This document shows, piece after piece, positions 29,523-38,882 of a stretch of DNA of 64,000 nucleotides. Both the position numbers and the translations under genes were made by a program. The notes under the pieces were generated by a model. That model was given only the letters and a program-made list of their open reading frames with translations. It was not told the DNA's origin and made no database searches. Numbering within the stretch: the first letter of the stretch is position 1; the number at the start of each line of letters is the position of its first letter. This DNA comes from Lachnospiraceae bacterium (lineage in GTDB: Bacteria > Bacteroidota > Bacteroidia > Bacteroidales > Muribaculaceae), in NCBI GenBank assembly GCA_023663655.1, contig JAMPGZ010000005.1:62001-126000 (forward strand). Direction: 5' to 3'.

Positions 29523-31036
29523 CGACCCACATAGAAATAATGGACACCACTCTCAGGGATGGTGAACAGACATCAGGAGTTTCATTCTCTGCCTCTGAGA
29601 AATTATCTATCGCACGATTGCTGCTCGAAGAACTGAAAGTTCATCGGGTAGAGATCGCGTCGGCACGTGTTTCCGACGGTGAGCGTGATGCCGTGAGGGC
29701 TTTGTGTGATTGGGGACGGGAAACCGGAAACCTCAACCGGCTTGAAGTGCTCGGTTTTCTCGACAACGGCAAGTCAATCGAATGGATTAAAGATGTCGGG
29801 GCAAAAGTTGTCAACATTCTATCCAAAGGTTCAGAAAAGCATTGCCGTCTGCAGCTCAAACAGACTCCGGAGGAACACGCTGACAACATACGCCGCGAAG
29901 TGGAAAGAGCCGTAGACGCTGGGCTCGAGGTGAATCTTTACCTTGAAGACTGGTCCAACGGGATGAAAAATTCCCCGGCATACGTGTTCAACCTCATGAA
30001 TGCAATAAAGGATCTGCCAATAAAGAGATTCCTGCTGCCTGACACACTGGGCATATTGAATCCATACGACACGCTGGCGTTCATGCACAAAATGACTACC
30101 CGCTACCCGTCATTGCACTTTGATTTCCATGCCCACAATGACTACGACCTCGCGACATCCAATGTATATGCCGCGATAAAAGGCGGAGCCAAAGGGATTC
30201 ATGCCACAATCAACGGGCTTGGCGAACGTGCAGGAAACGCGACCCTATCAAGTGCTCTCGCGGTGATTCATGATCAACTCCAGTGTGAGACAGGCGTAGA
30301 TGAAAGCAAGGTGAACAAAGCAAGCCGCATCGTAGCTTCATTCTCAGGCATAACCATACCGCCAAATAAACCGATAATCGGGGAAAGCGTGTTCACACAG
30401 TGTGCCGGAGTCCATGCCGACGGTGACAACAAGAATAATCTTTATTACAATGACCTTCTTCCCGAACGCTTCGGAAGGGAGCGCGAATATGCTCTTGGCA
30501 AAACCTCCGGGAAAGCCAACATCAAAAAGAATCTCGAAGCGCTCGGCATAGTGCTTTCCGATAAAGATATTCAGAAAGTGACCCGACGCATAATCGAACT
30601 CGGCGACAAGAAGGAGCTTGTGACGCAAGAAGACCTCCCGTTTATCGTTGCCGACGTAATCAAGCATCGAGAACAGCAGGACAAAGTAAAGGTGGTGAAT
30701 TACGCCTTGAACCTTTCACAAGGCTTGCGCCCTTCTGCTACCGTAAAACTCTCAATCAACGGAACTGAATATCAAGCGACAGCCGCCGGCGACGGACAGT
30801 ATGACGCATTTGTCAAAGCTGTCAGAAGCATATACTCGGGACTCGGCAGGGAATTTCCTGCATTGACCAATTATGCCGTAAATATCCCACCAGGCGGTAG
30901 AACCGATGCTCTTGTCCATACGACAATATCTTGGGATTTCAACGGGCATTCGATGAAAACACGAGGACTTGATGCCGACCAGACTGAAGCGGCAATTCAA
31001 GCCACGCTGAAGATGCTTAATATAATTGAGAATTGA
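29519..31036 (+). CDS. Second LeuA-family DRE-TIM synthase (citramalate/isopropylmalate synthase-like)
   Basis: A 505-residue paralogue of LeuA in the same operon. It has [13 protein letters not shown] at the start, [12 protein letters not shown] metal ligands, [14 protein letters not shown] and a C-terminal LeuA regulatory domain (about 390-505, [10 protein letters not shown]). It differs from the first LeuA in its substrate pocket, so it could be a citramalate synthase (pyruvate as acceptor, feeding isoleucine through LeuCDB) or a second isopropylmalate synthase. Bacteroides genomes usually carry this gene at this position; the activity is not decided by sequence alone. Its last codons run into a heptad repeat. 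Confidence 0.85.
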   Translation: MTTHIEIMDTTLRDGEQTSGVSFSASEKLSIARLLLEELKVHRVEIASARVSDGERDAVRALCDWGRETGNLNRLEVLGFLDNGKSIEWIKDVGAKVVNILSKGSEKHCRLQLKQTPEEHADNIRREVERAVDAGLEVNLYLEDWSNGMKNSPAYVFNLMNAIKDLPIKRFLLPDTLGILNPYDTLAFMHKMTTRYPSLHFDFHAHNDYDLATSNVYAAIKGGAKGIHATINGLGERAGNATLSSALAVIHDQLQCETGVDESKVNKASRIVASFSGITIPPNKPIIGESVFTQCAGVHADGDNKNNLYYNDLLPERFGREREYALGKTSGKANIKKNLEALGIVLSDKDIQKVTRRIIELGDKKELVTQEDLPFIVADVIKHREQQDKVKVVNYALNLSQGLRPSATVKLSINGTEYQATAAGDGQYDAFVKAVRSIYSGLGREFPALTNYAVNIPPGGRTDALVHTTISWDFNGHSMKTRGLDADQTEAAIQATLKMLNIIEN

Positions 31037-31083
31037 GAGTCGAGAGTCGAGAGTTGAGAATGGAGAATGGAGAATTGAAAATA
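31028..31083 (+). repeat. Seven-base tandem repeat (GAGARTN) between leuA2 and leuB
   Basis: Seven consecutive heptads GAGAATT, GAGAGTC, GAGAGTC, GAGAGTT, GAGAATG, GAGAATG, GAGAATT, then one decayed unit GAAAATA. The array begins inside the coding end of the upstream gene, whose TGA (31034-31036) spans the first two units. It ends about 20 bases before the leuB ATG. Confidence 0.9.
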
Positions 31084-31104
31084 ATTATATAACAATATTA
31101 GACT

Positions 31105-32166
31105 ATGAATTTTAAAATTGCAGTATTGCCGGGCGACGGCATCGGTCCTGAAATTTCAGTGCAGGGTGTCGACGTGATGGCTGCCGTGTGTGAGCGCTTC
31201 GGTCACACAGTCGAATTCAAATATGGAATTGTAGGAGCTTCAGCGATTGACGCTGTTGGCGATCCGTTTCCGAAAGAGACACTTGCACTTTGCAAAGAGA
31301 GCGATGCTGTCCTCTTCTCGGCAGTTGGCGATCCTAAGTTTGACAATGACCCAAAGGCGAAAGTGCGTCCCGAACAGGGGCTTCTCGCCATGCGCAAGCA
31401 ATTGGGGCTCTTTGCCAACATACGCCCTGTTGAGACTTTCAAATGCCTCATCGACAAGTCGCCGCTGAAACGTGAGATCGTTGATGGTGCCAATTTCATC
31501 TGCATACGCGAGCTGACCGGTGGAATGTACTTTGGCGAAAAATTTGAGTCAGATGATGTCGCTTACGACACCAACCATTACACACGCAAAGAGATCGAAC
31601 GGATTCTTCGCGTAGGATTTGAATATGCACTAAAACGCAACAAGCATCTCACCGTTGTCGACAAGGCTAATGTCCTTGCATCATCACGCTTGTGGCGTAA
31701 AGTGGCTCAGGAGATGGAACCGGAATTCCCCGATGTAAAGACCGACTATATGTTTGTCGACAATGCCGCTATGAAGATGATCCTTGACCCACGCTTCTTC
31801 GACGTGATGGTAACCGAAAACACCTTCGGCGACATCCTCACTGACGAAGGATCGGTTATCTCCGGATCAATGGGACTACTCCCATCGGCATCTACCGGCG
31901 AGAGCACTCCGGTGTTTGAACCTATCCACGGCTCATGGCCGCAAGCCAAGGGACTGAACATCGCCAATCCGTTAGCTCAAATTCTGTCAGTTGCGATGCT
32001 GTTTGAATACTTCGGTCTTGCCGACGAAGGCAAACTCATACGTAAAGCTGTCGACGCTTCACTTGATGCCGGAGTAAGCACCCCCGACATCACCGGAAAT
32101 TGCGGAAAACAATATGGCACCCGCGAAGTAGGCGCATGGATTGTGGAATACATCCGCACTAAATAA
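31105..32166 (+). CDS. leuB: 3-isopropylmalate dehydrogenase
   Basis: Oxidatively decarboxylates 3-isopropylmalate with NAD+, the last leu-specific step before transamination. It has 353 residues. The start has [10 protein letters not shown], the substrate Arg residues are in [21 protein letters not shown] and [11 protein letters not shown], and the nucleotide loop is [18 protein letters not shown], where GS-x-P-x-A matches the usual GSAPDIAGK region. It is last in the operon and followed by a terminator. The 68-nt gap before it is larger than elsewhere in the operon because of the heptad repeat. Confidence 0.96.
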   Translation: MNFKIAVLPGDGIGPEISVQGVDVMAAVCERFGHTVEFKYGIVGASAIDAVGDPFPKETLALCKESDAVLFSAVGDPKFDNDPKAKVRPEQGLLAMRKQLGLFANIRPVETFKCLIDKSPLKREIVDGANFICIRELTGGMYFGEKFESDDVAYDTNHYTRKEIERILRVGFEYALKRNKHLTVVDKANVLASSRLWRKVAQEMEPEFPDVKTDYMFVDNAAMKMILDPRFFDVMVTENTFGDILTDEGSVISGSMGLLPSASTGESTPVFEPIHGSWPQAKGLNIANPLAQILSVAMLFEYFGLADEGKLIRKAVDASLDAGVSTPDITGNCGKQYGTREVGAWIVEYIRTK

Positions 32167-32196
32167 TCGCTCTGAAAAAATCGTCAAATAAAAAGC

Positions 32197-32236
32197 CGGC
32201 TCGACTGCAGTTCATTCAGCAGCCGAGCCGTTTTTA
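32197..32236. terminator. Terminator between leuB and the HAD gene
   Basis: Stem CGGCTCGACTGC (32197-32208) / GCAGCCGAGCCG (32219-32230) with one internal mismatch and a 10-nt loop. TTTTT follows on the plus strand and AAAA precedes, so it can serve both convergent genes. Confidence 0.85.
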
Positions 32237-32260
32237 TTTGCAAAATTTGGATTCAATATC

Positions 32261-32911
32261 CTATTTCAGAAAGTCCAACAACTCAGGAAAAGCATCTATT
32301 ACCTCGGTCGCTCCGGCAGCCTCAAGTTGTTCACGGCAGGAATTACCATAAGTGACACCCACTGTTCGACATCCGGCTCCACGCCCCATCGCTATGTCGA
32401 CAGGCATATCTCCGACCACAACAGCCTCATCGGGGCTTTTCTTCAATATCTCCAAAGTTTTCAACACAGGTTCCGGATCAGGCTTGGCGTGAGTCACATC
32501 ATCAGCCCCTATAATCAATTTAAAGAAGTGGGATATCTTATTGTCATCACAAAACTCCAGCAGAGACCATCGTGAACGCGACGACGCAACCGACATCTCA
32601 TAGCCCCTCCTGTGAAGCTCTTCAAGAGTGTCCATCACCCCCGGATATAACTTAGGAATGAGCTTTGACTTATTTTCTATGAAAATACGCCTATAAGTGT
32701 CAACACATCGGTCAATATTTTCTCGCGACTGGTCAGGATAAAGCTGCTTGAAACCCTCTTCCAGTGGCACACCTATCGTTGCCTGACACTCGGCATCAGT
32801 GCGAGGTTCTGCACCCACTTCCTTGATCGCGGCTTGATAAGTAGCGATAATTGTTGCCGTTGTGTCGGCAAGCGTTCCGTCAAAATCAAATATAATCAAA
32901 TTAGTCTGCAT
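32261..32911 (-). CDS. HAD-superfamily phosphatase (subfamily IA, phosphoglycolate phosphatase-like)
   Basis: A 216-residue cytosolic hydrolase. Motif I is DFDGTLADT (about 9-17), with the nucleophile and acid/base Asp. Motif II Ser/Thr is in VASSRSR, motif III Lys in AKPDPEPVL and motif IV Asp in VVGDMPVDIAMG. A helical cap lies between motifs I and II. Relatives dephosphorylate phosphoglycolate, pyrophosphate or sugar phosphates; the substrate is not predictable. I start at ATG 32911; the frame extends 27 codons further, but a -7 box lies at 32953-32960 inside that extension. Confidence 0.9.
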   Translation of the reverse strand: MQTNLIIFDFDGTLADTTATIIATYQAAIKEVGAEPRTDAECQATIGVPLEEGFKQLYPDQSRENIDRCVDTYRRIFIENKSKLIPKLYPGVMDTLEELHRRGYEMSVASSRSRWSLLEFCDDNKISHFFKLIIGADDVTHAKPDPEPVLKTLEILKKSPDEAVVVGDMPVDIAMGRGAGCRTVGVTYGNSCREQLEAAGATEVIDAFPELLDFLK

Positions 32912-32952
32912 GATAGCTGGATATTTAGCATTAATAACACTTATCAATTGCA

Positions 32953-32960
32953 CAAAGTTA
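32953..32960 (-). promoter_or_regulatory. -7 box for the HAD phosphatase gene
   Basis: TAACTTTG on the minus strand, 41 nt upstream of the ATG at 32911. It supports the shorter start. No standard -33 element was found. Confidence 0.5.
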
Positions 32961-33053
32961 CGAATAAAAATGAAATCGGAAATGCACGTCATGTCTCATG
33001 TCATGCATCACCGATTTTCCATAATTATTAACTGTTACAAATATCCTGTTTAA

Positions 33054-34103
33054 TCAAAAGAATAGCATTAATCCTGTCGAGAAACAACCGAACTTCATCC
33101 CCGCGCTATCCTTAAGCATATTCATCGGAGCATAGCGGGCATAAACACCGAGACACCCGTAATTCACCGCTCCCATGACATCGACCGTCACCGGACGCTG
33201 ACCTATATGACGGGTCTTTACCGAATACTCTCTGTCGCCCTCACGCCAAGAGGTCTTGATGCTTGCCGAAGTATTGAAATTGAGCACAGGTCCCAAAGTC
33301 ACGCCCCAACGATGCTTTTTCCCGAAATCAAAACTGTAAAGCAACGGCATCTGAAGACTGAATATCTTAATACGGGAACGCCTGTCACGCACGCCATCCT
33401 CGTAAGGCAACATAACAACGTCTCCACCATCAACCTTTTCAAAATAAGAGCCTCCGGTAGTGACCATATTACGCCAATCAAGTCCCATTCCAAGGCTCAA
33501 GTGATGCCGTCCATGCGACATCTTCACACCTATCACATTAGCCCAAGTCAATTCCACCGACTTGCCCATCAAAACATCCATCCCCACATTGGATGACACC
33601 GGCGTCACCCAACCTATACCGATTCCCGACGATATTACCGACCATTTCGTCTTGCCACTTCTTGCAAAAGTCACTCCCATATCAAGAAAACGCTCAGTCC
33701 CTCGATAGGAACCCACCGTACGGTTAAGTCCCTTTGATGCTTTATTGCTTAACTTGAGATTGCGCGTCACTCCGCTTCCGTCAGTATAAGCAATATCCAC
33801 CTTGGACTCATATTCAGTGACGCTTCCTAAAATCAGCAAATCGGTCACACGGTTTGACGATGTGACATTCGGAGAATGTTTATGCTTTCTTTTGCTTGAC
33901 ATTTCCGATTTGCTCTCATACACGAAACGCTCACCTGTGCCGTCAATATCCCACACTACTATTTTGTAATCTCCATTGCCGGATGTTATTTCAATCCTTT
34001 TAGCCGACGATGCAGCAAGAAGCGTATCCATTTCCGCGATATTCTCACAATAAGCAGTGCCGGCTATCACCATTGACAGCATCAACAATAATATCTTCTT
34101 CAT
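33054..34103 (-). CDS. Predicted outer-membrane beta-barrel protein
   Basis: A 349-residue exported protein (signal peptide MKKILLLMLSMVIAGTAYC). The first ~110 residues look like a periplasmic portion. From about 130 on, alternating amphipathic strands (GVTFARSGKTKWSVISSGIG, HHLSLGMGLDWRNM and others) end in Leu-Met-Leu-Phe-Phe with a C-terminal Phe, typical of outer-membrane barrels of the PorT/OmpW size class. No specific family is recognised. It is the last gene of the ECF sigma operon and so is plausibly a target or sensor part of that envelope response. Confidence 0.7.
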   Translation of the reverse strand: MKKILLLMLSMVIAGTAYCENIAEMDTLLAASSAKRIEITSGNGDYKIVVWDIDGTGERFVYESKSEMSSKRKHKHSPNVTSSNRVTDLLILGSVTEYESKVDIAYTDGSGVTRNLKLSNKASKGLNRTVGSYRGTERFLDMGVTFARSGKTKWSVISSGIGIGWVTPVSSNVGMDVLMGKSVELTWANVIGVKMSHGRHHLSLGMGLDWRNMVTTGGSYFEKVDGGDVVMLPYEDGVRDRRSRIKIFSLQMPLLYSFDFGKKHRWGVTLGPVLNFNTSASIKTSWREGDREYSVKTRHIGQRPVTVDVMGAVNYGCLGVYARYAPMNMLKDSAGMKFGCFSTGLMLFF

Positions 34104-34124
34104 TATCTGATCTATATTGATTTA

Positions 34125-34580
34125 TTACATTGATTTAAACAATCGGTTCGCCTTATCGGGAGTGATTGGTCCCTCGATATACAGTAGCATCACATTCCTC
34201 AACTGATTTTTTGGGCCGTCAAGATAGCATATATAGCGGTTTATCTTCACTTTGCCCACGGTTTTAGGCGGCAATGAATAAAACGCATAGTGAAGCCTGC
34301 CCTTGTCATAAGTCACCTTCTGTCCGATAGCTTTGCTACCGTCAGCCTTCAGCAACGGAACAATCTTTGATGCATATTTAGCCGACGGACCTTTGAACAA
34401 TTGCATGAACGTGACTCCATTTCTCTTCAAAAAACTACTGTCACCGCTCATTATCATCAACTCCACTTCGGAATCGCTCTCATATCCCCCGTTGAATATT
34501 TTATCAACACGCAATCCTGTTGCCGCCGACAGCGAAACCGACAGTGCCGAAATAACCATGAATAATAACAACCGTTTCAT
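34125..34580 (-). CDS. Small periplasmic protein of the ECF operon
   Basis: A 151-residue exported protein (signal peptide MKRLLLFMVISALSVSLSAA). I do not recognise it with confidence. The mature part is short alternating strands with GGYESDSEVELMIMSG at the start. This region resembles the DUF4252/DUF6108-type small proteins that accompany ECF sigma factors in Bacteroidales, but that is a guess. It lies 4 nt after the anti-sigma gene and 21 nt before the barrel gene. Confidence 0.65.
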   Translation of the reverse strand: MKRLLLFMVISALSVSLSAATGLRVDKIFNGGYESDSEVELMIMSGDSSFLKRNGVTFMQLFKGPSAKYASKIVPLLKADGSKAIGQKVTYDKGRLHYAFYSLPPKTVGKVKINRYICYLDGPKNQLRNVMLLYIEGPITPDKANRLFKSM

Positions 34581-34584
34581 ATAT

Positions 34585-35082
34585 TCAGATATCTAATGGT
34601 TTTAATGAATTATATCCCTCAATAGCCGGCTCCATAATGTCCAGCATTTCATCCATGCGTTCATTGACATCTTCGACACCTTGACGCATTATGTCCAAAT
34701 TGGCGGCAAAGAGTCTCATCACCTCATCTTCATCAGTCACCGCCTCGCCGTTGACGTATGCCACCATCAGCTCTTCGGCGGCAGGCTGTGAGAAATATTT
34801 TGAGACTCCCCATGCTCCTGCTACCAACAAGGCTACTGAAGCGGCGATATTGACCGACACAGGCAATCGCAATGATCTCCTCTTCGCCACGACCCGCCTT
34901 CTGAGTCCCATCACAGCTCTCGCCTCATCAACCGCCGGATGCACAATCTTTGTGTGTGCCACTGCATGACGCAGCTCTTTCTCCTCCTCATCGCTGAGAC
35001 GACAATCGAAATAAGCTTCAATCATCTCAAGAAGCACGGCAAGAGATTCTCCCGGCAAAGCTTTATGTGCTGATTCCTTCAT
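34585..35082 (-). CDS. Probable anti-sigma factor (single-pass membrane protein)
   Basis: A 165-residue protein with a soluble N-terminal region of about 75 residues rich in Glu and Arg. One hydrophobic segment follows (VNIAASVALLVAGAWGVSKYF, near 80-100) after the basic run KRRSLRLP, and then a short acidic periplasmic tail. This topology, plus overlap with the sigma gene by 4 nt, identifies it as the likely membrane anti-sigma partner. No zinc-binding HxxxCxxC motif is seen, so it is not a ZAS-type anti-sigma. Confidence 0.75.
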   Translation of the reverse strand: MKESAHKALPGESLAVLLEMIEAYFDCRLSDEEEKELRHAVAHTKIVHPAVDEARAVMGLRRRVVAKRRSLRLPVSVNIAASVALLVAGAWGVSKYFSQPAAEELMVAYVNGEAVTDEDEVMRLFAANLDIMRQGVEDVNERMDEMLDIMEPAIEGYNSLKPLDI

Positions 35083-35570
35083 AACTGTTGTCTGTATAAT
35101 TCTCTAATAGTTTTACGGGCACGGCTGAGTGTCATCCTCACATTTTCCTGAGTCATCCCCATCATTTCGGCAACCTCAGCATAGCTCCTGTTTTCAAGGT
35201 CATGAAGCCGGAATACAGCGAGCTGCTTCTCATTCAGACTTTTCAACGCCAAATCCACAACAGCCGCATAAACCTCATCGCAAGACACGGCATCAGCCTC
35301 ATCCTCTATATCGCCCATAAGCTCAACCCTTTTCCCCCCGTGAGCTGCTGAACGACGTATGCGGTCAATCGACGTGTTGTAAACAATGGTGTAGGAAAGA
35401 CGTCGGGCATCAGCTTCGCTGCCAATATCCTTATAAGAAGTCCACAACCGACAGAATGCGTCATGCAGAGCATCCTCAGCCTCATCATCATCGCCAAGAA
35501 TAGATCCCGCGAGATGCTGAAGTTTCCGTCGCAATTGCTGAAAAGTCTTTGTTAGGATATTTTCTTCCAC
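35079..35570 (-). CDS. ECF-type RNA polymerase sigma factor
   Basis: A 163-residue sigma-70-family regulator with only regions 2 and 4. Region 2 has LGDDDEAEDALHDAFCRLW and ARRLSYTIVYNTSIDRIRR (-10 recognition). Region 4 has LNEKQLAVFRLHDLENRSYA followed by the helix-turn-helix EVAEMMGMTQENVRMTLSRA. The start codon is GTG at 35570 with a purine-rich AGAAAGAAG ahead. It heads an operon with an anti-sigma factor, a small periplasmic protein and an outer-membrane barrel, so it most likely answers an envelope signal. Confidence 0.93.
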   Translation of the reverse strand: MEENILTKTFQQLRRKLQHLAGSILGDDDEAEDALHDAFCRLWTSYKDIGSEADARRLSYTIVYNTSIDRIRRSAAHGGKRVELMGDIEDEADAVSCDEVYAAVVDLALKSLNEKQLAVFRLHDLENRSYAEVAEMMGMTQENVRMTLSRARKTIRELYRQQL

Positions 35571-35670
35571 TGCTTCTTTCTCTGACCTTTTACCTCTATA
35601 ACGCGACGGGAAACCATTTGTAACAGGACTCCTATATTTTTTTCAAAAAAAAATTTCAGTGATCCGGATG

Positions 35671-37476
35671 CTAATCCTCGGAATAGTGCCTCAGCACACG
35701 ACGATATGAGTTGAAAATCTTGGATTTGGAAACAAAGCCCACATATTTACCATTCTCAACCACAGGCAGATTCCATGCTCCGGTACGGTCAAATGTCTTC
35801 ATCACATTTTCCATCGTGTCGCCTATTTCAATTTTTGCCGGAGGTGCGGTCATGAATTTATTGACAAACATCCGCTTATACAGGTCAGGACGGAACATTA
35901 TGTTACGTATGTCGTCAAGAAGCACCACGCCCATGAGCATACCGTCATTGTCTACCACCGGAAAAAGGTTACGATTGGATTGAGAAATGACATCCACCAT
36001 CTGCTTCAAGCTCATCTCGGGAGTCACCTTCATGAAGTCATCCTCAATCACACTGTTTATTTTCAACAGTCGCAACACTGACTTGTCCTTGTGGTGAGTC
36101 AGCAGTTCGCCACGCTTTGCAAGACGTATGGCATAGATGCTGTAGGGTTCAAAGATCTTTATTGTGCCGTAGGAGATGATCGACACGATAAGCAACGGAA
36201 GAAACAGATTATAACCTCCTGTAAGCTCAGCCGTGAGGAATATTGCCATCAGCGGGGCGTGCATCACACCCGCCATAACGCCCCCCATGCCAAGCAGAGC
36301 GAAATTCTTCACCGACAAGTCAATACCGAATCCAAGATGATTCAACAGATAAGAAAAGAAAAATCCGGTCATACAACCAAGATAAAGCGACGGGGCGAAA
36401 GTACCGCCCACACCGCCGGCTCCATTGGTCGAGGAGGTGGCGAAAGCTTTCATAAGGCAAAGACCGCCCACATAAAGCACTATGAACCACGCATTGTTTC
36501 GGTCGCCATAGAAGATTGAACCGTCGACAGCCGCACCGGGGTCGCCGTTCAACATCGCGGTGATCACCTCATAACCTTCGCCATAAAGGGGCGGGAAAAA
36601 GAAGATAAGTCCGGCAAGGATGGCGCCGCCTATCGATGCCTTGACCCACGTGTTCTTGATCTTGGAGTAGAAACCCTCCATAAGATTTATCACCCGGATA
36701 AAATAAAGCGATGCGAATCCGCACAACACTCCAAGCGCTATCACGTATGGAATACGTCCGGCTACAAACACATCACTCTGCGCAAAAAAGAACTGGGTCT
36801 CATAGCCCGTGAAAACGTAGGCAACCGTAGCCGCCGAGATTGACGCTATAAGCAGAGGCATGACCGACACAGTCGTCAAATCAAGCATCAGCACCTCAAG
36901 GGTGAAAAGAGCTCCGGCAAGCGGCGCCTTGAAGATTCCTGCAATACCGGCAGCAGCTCCACAACCCACCAGTATCATCAACAGCCTTGGAGAGAGCCGG
37001 AATGCTTGTCCGAGATTGGATCCGATGGCGGCGCCTGTCGCCACAATAGGACCCTCGGCTCCTACCGATCCGCCAAATCCGATGGTGATCGACGACGCGA
37101 CAACGCTCGTGTAGCAATTATGAGGCTTTAATCGGCTCTTATTCTGAGAGATGGCATACAACACGCGTGTCACACCATGAGAGATATTGTCCTTCACCAC
37201 ATATTTGACATACAGACTGACTATGACAATACCGATAAGCGGATAAAGCAAATAGAGGTAGTTACCGCTGGTGATATCAATGTTAAGCAGCAACGTGCTC
37301 GCAATGAAATGAATCAACCATTTGAACGCCAAAGCGGCGAAACCACACACTATTCCCGTAATCAAAGCAAGGATAAGAATCAGATTCTTCTCCTTTATAT
37401 GTTTTTCCCTCCATGTCAGCAATGCGTAAAACCATTGGGAGGTATGCAATTTTACTTTTCCTAATTTCGTCATCAT
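35671..37476 (-). CDS. ClC-family chloride channel/antiporter with two CBS domains
   Basis: A 601-residue protein with the ClC membrane domain at about 30-450 and tandem CBS domains at about 465-590. Anion-pathway motifs are GFGGSVGAEGP (where many ClCs have G(K/R)EGP, so Ala replaces the basic residue and the gating Glu is kept), GAAAGIAGIFKAPLAGALF and GMGGVMAGVMHAPLMA. The CBS pair may bind adenine nucleotides. It starts in an ATGA overlap with the sugar-transferase gene, so the two are translationally coupled. Confidence 0.93.
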   Translation of the reverse strand: MMTKLGKVKLHTSQWFYALLTWREKHIKEKNLILILALITGIVCGFAALAFKWLIHFIASTLLLNIDITSGNYLYLLYPLIGIVIVSLYVKYVVKDNISHGVTRVLYAISQNKSRLKPHNCYTSVVASSITIGFGGSVGAEGPIVATGAAIGSNLGQAFRLSPRLLMILVGCGAAAGIAGIFKAPLAGALFTLEVLMLDLTTVSVMPLLIASISAATVAYVFTGYETQFFFAQSDVFVAGRIPYVIALGVLCGFASLYFIRVINLMEGFYSKIKNTWVKASIGGAILAGLIFFFPPLYGEGYEVITAMLNGDPGAAVDGSIFYGDRNNAWFIVLYVGGLCLMKAFATSSTNGAGGVGGTFAPSLYLGCMTGFFFSYLLNHLGFGIDLSVKNFALLGMGGVMAGVMHAPLMAIFLTAELTGGYNLFLPLLIVSIISYGTIKIFEPYSIYAIRLAKRGELLTHHKDKSVLRLLKINSVIEDDFMKVTPEMSLKQMVDVISQSNRNLFPVVDNDGMLMGVVLLDDIRNIMFRPDLYKRMFVNKFMTAPPAKIEIGDTMENVMKTFDRTGAWNLPVVENGKYVGFVSKSKIFNSYRRVLRHYSED

Positions 37477-38882
37477 ATTCCTTTTCCTGTTAAGACAGTT
37501 CTAAATGTGTAGATCAGAATCTTCATGTCAACCCCGAGCGATACATTGTCAAGATATATAAGATCATAACGTAGCCGCTCAATCATCTCATCAATGTCGG
37601 AGGCATAGCCGTATTTCACCATTCCCCATGACGTAAGACCCGGCTTCACCTGGTGAATGAGAGCATAAGCGGGAAAACGCCGGCACAATTGCTCCACATA
37701 ATATCTGCGCTCCGGACGAGGACCGACAAACGACATATCGCCCCGCAGAATATTCCAGAACTGTGGCAGCTCGTCAAGACGGTATTTGCGCATCACGGCT
37801 CCTATGCGGGTCACGCGCGGATCATTAGCCACCGACAGAGCCGGACCGGAGGCTTCGGCATCTGCCACCATCGTTCGCAGTTTATACATCGTGAACGGCT
37901 TTTTATGTCGTCCTATTCTCTCTTGCTTGAAAATCACATTACCGGGAGAATCAAATTTCACCGCCAAAGCAAGCACTCCTACAATCGGAGCCGACAGTAT
38001 CAATCCTATCACCGAGAAAACCACATCAAACACTCGCTTGACATTCAACGCGCTCTCCGAGATATTTGACGACGAGAGGTCCACAAGCGGCTCGCCCGAT
38101 ACATTGGATGTCCTTATACGCGTGGTAAGCATCTCATAAGTGTCGGGAGAGATAAGCACCGAACATCCGGTAGGCAGCAAGCGGTTGACAAGCTCCTGCA
38201 TGGACTCGGTCCGTTTTATGGAGGCAACTACAAACGCCTTTACATCATATCTACGTATAACTTCTTCGATGTCATTCATGGAAAACAACGGATGACATGA
38301 CGGAGCGCAATGACCGCCCGACACATCTAAATAACCCACCACACGATAGCCCATGACAATACGATGTTTCTCCAAACGCGCGGCAATCGCTGCGGATTCC
38401 TCGTCACAACCTACCACAATCGTATTTATAGCCCAGACTCCTGATTCAACCCTCTTTCTTCCTATCCGGGACACCATTCTCCTTATCGGATAGACACACA
38501 CAAACAGCAACCCGAACAATAAAAGGAGCAACAAATAGGTGTGAATCCTGTCAGGACGCAAGTCATTGATCAGCGCTATGAAGAAAAAGACAACCGTTCC
38601 CGCAAAGCAATTGGAGAAAGTCTTTTCAAGCTCCTGAAGCCGTGACTTCATAAACACCCTGTTATAGTAGCCCGACAGCCAGTAAATGAACAGCATCCCC
38701 AACGGAAACAGCAACTGCTCCTCAACAACAGGTCCATGCTGCAGATATAGCCACAACGAACCGAAATGACGCGAGGCATCATCAATATAATAGCGGGCTA
38801 TGGCAAAAAGCCCCACAGCGATATTGGTCGACAAAAAGTCGCCCGCTATATACATTATCCGTTGTTTGGCTGTAAGAGTCAA
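37473..38882 (-). CDS. Undecaprenyl-phosphate sugar-1-phosphate transferase (WbaP/WcaJ-like)
   Basis: Starts glycan repeat-unit assembly by moving a sugar-1-phosphate from a nucleotide sugar to undecaprenyl phosphate. It has 469 residues: four N-terminal helices, a Rossmann-like CoA-binding domain (about 125-255), a further helix (about 285-310), then the catalytic PF02397 domain with [40 protein letters not shown] and VGPRPE. The start is TTG at 38882 inside the tsaC stop (TTGA overlap); ATG 38855 is the alternative. No glycan cluster surrounds it. Confidence 0.9.
   Translation of the reverse strand: MTLTAKQRIMYIAGDFLSTNIAVGLFAIARYYIDDASRHFGSLWLYLQHGPVVEEQLLFPLGMLFIYWLSGYYNRVFMKSRLQELEKTFSNCFAGTVVFFFIALINDLRPDRIHTYLLLLLLFGLLFVCVYPIRRMVSRIGRKRVESGVWAINTIVVGCDEESAAIAARLEKHRIVMGYRVVGYLDVSGGHCAPSCHPLFSMNDIEEVIRRYDVKAFVVASIKRTESMQELVNRLLPTGCSVLISPDTYEMLTTRIRTSNVSGEPLVDLSSSNISESALNVKRVFDVVFSVIGLILSAPIVGVLALAVKFDSPGNVIFKQERIGRHKKPFTMYKLRTMVADAEASGPALSVANDPRVTRIGAVMRKYRLDELPQFWNILRGDMSFVGPRPERRYYVEQLCRRFPAYALIHQVKPGLTSWGMVKYGYASDIDEMIERLRYDLIYLDNVSLGVDMKILIYTFRTVLTGKGI

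Noticed and set aside
33054-35570. PUL-type sigma/anti-sigma (SusCD-linked) system
   Set aside because: No FecR domain and no SusC/SusD genes nearby; the anti-sigma is a different, short type.
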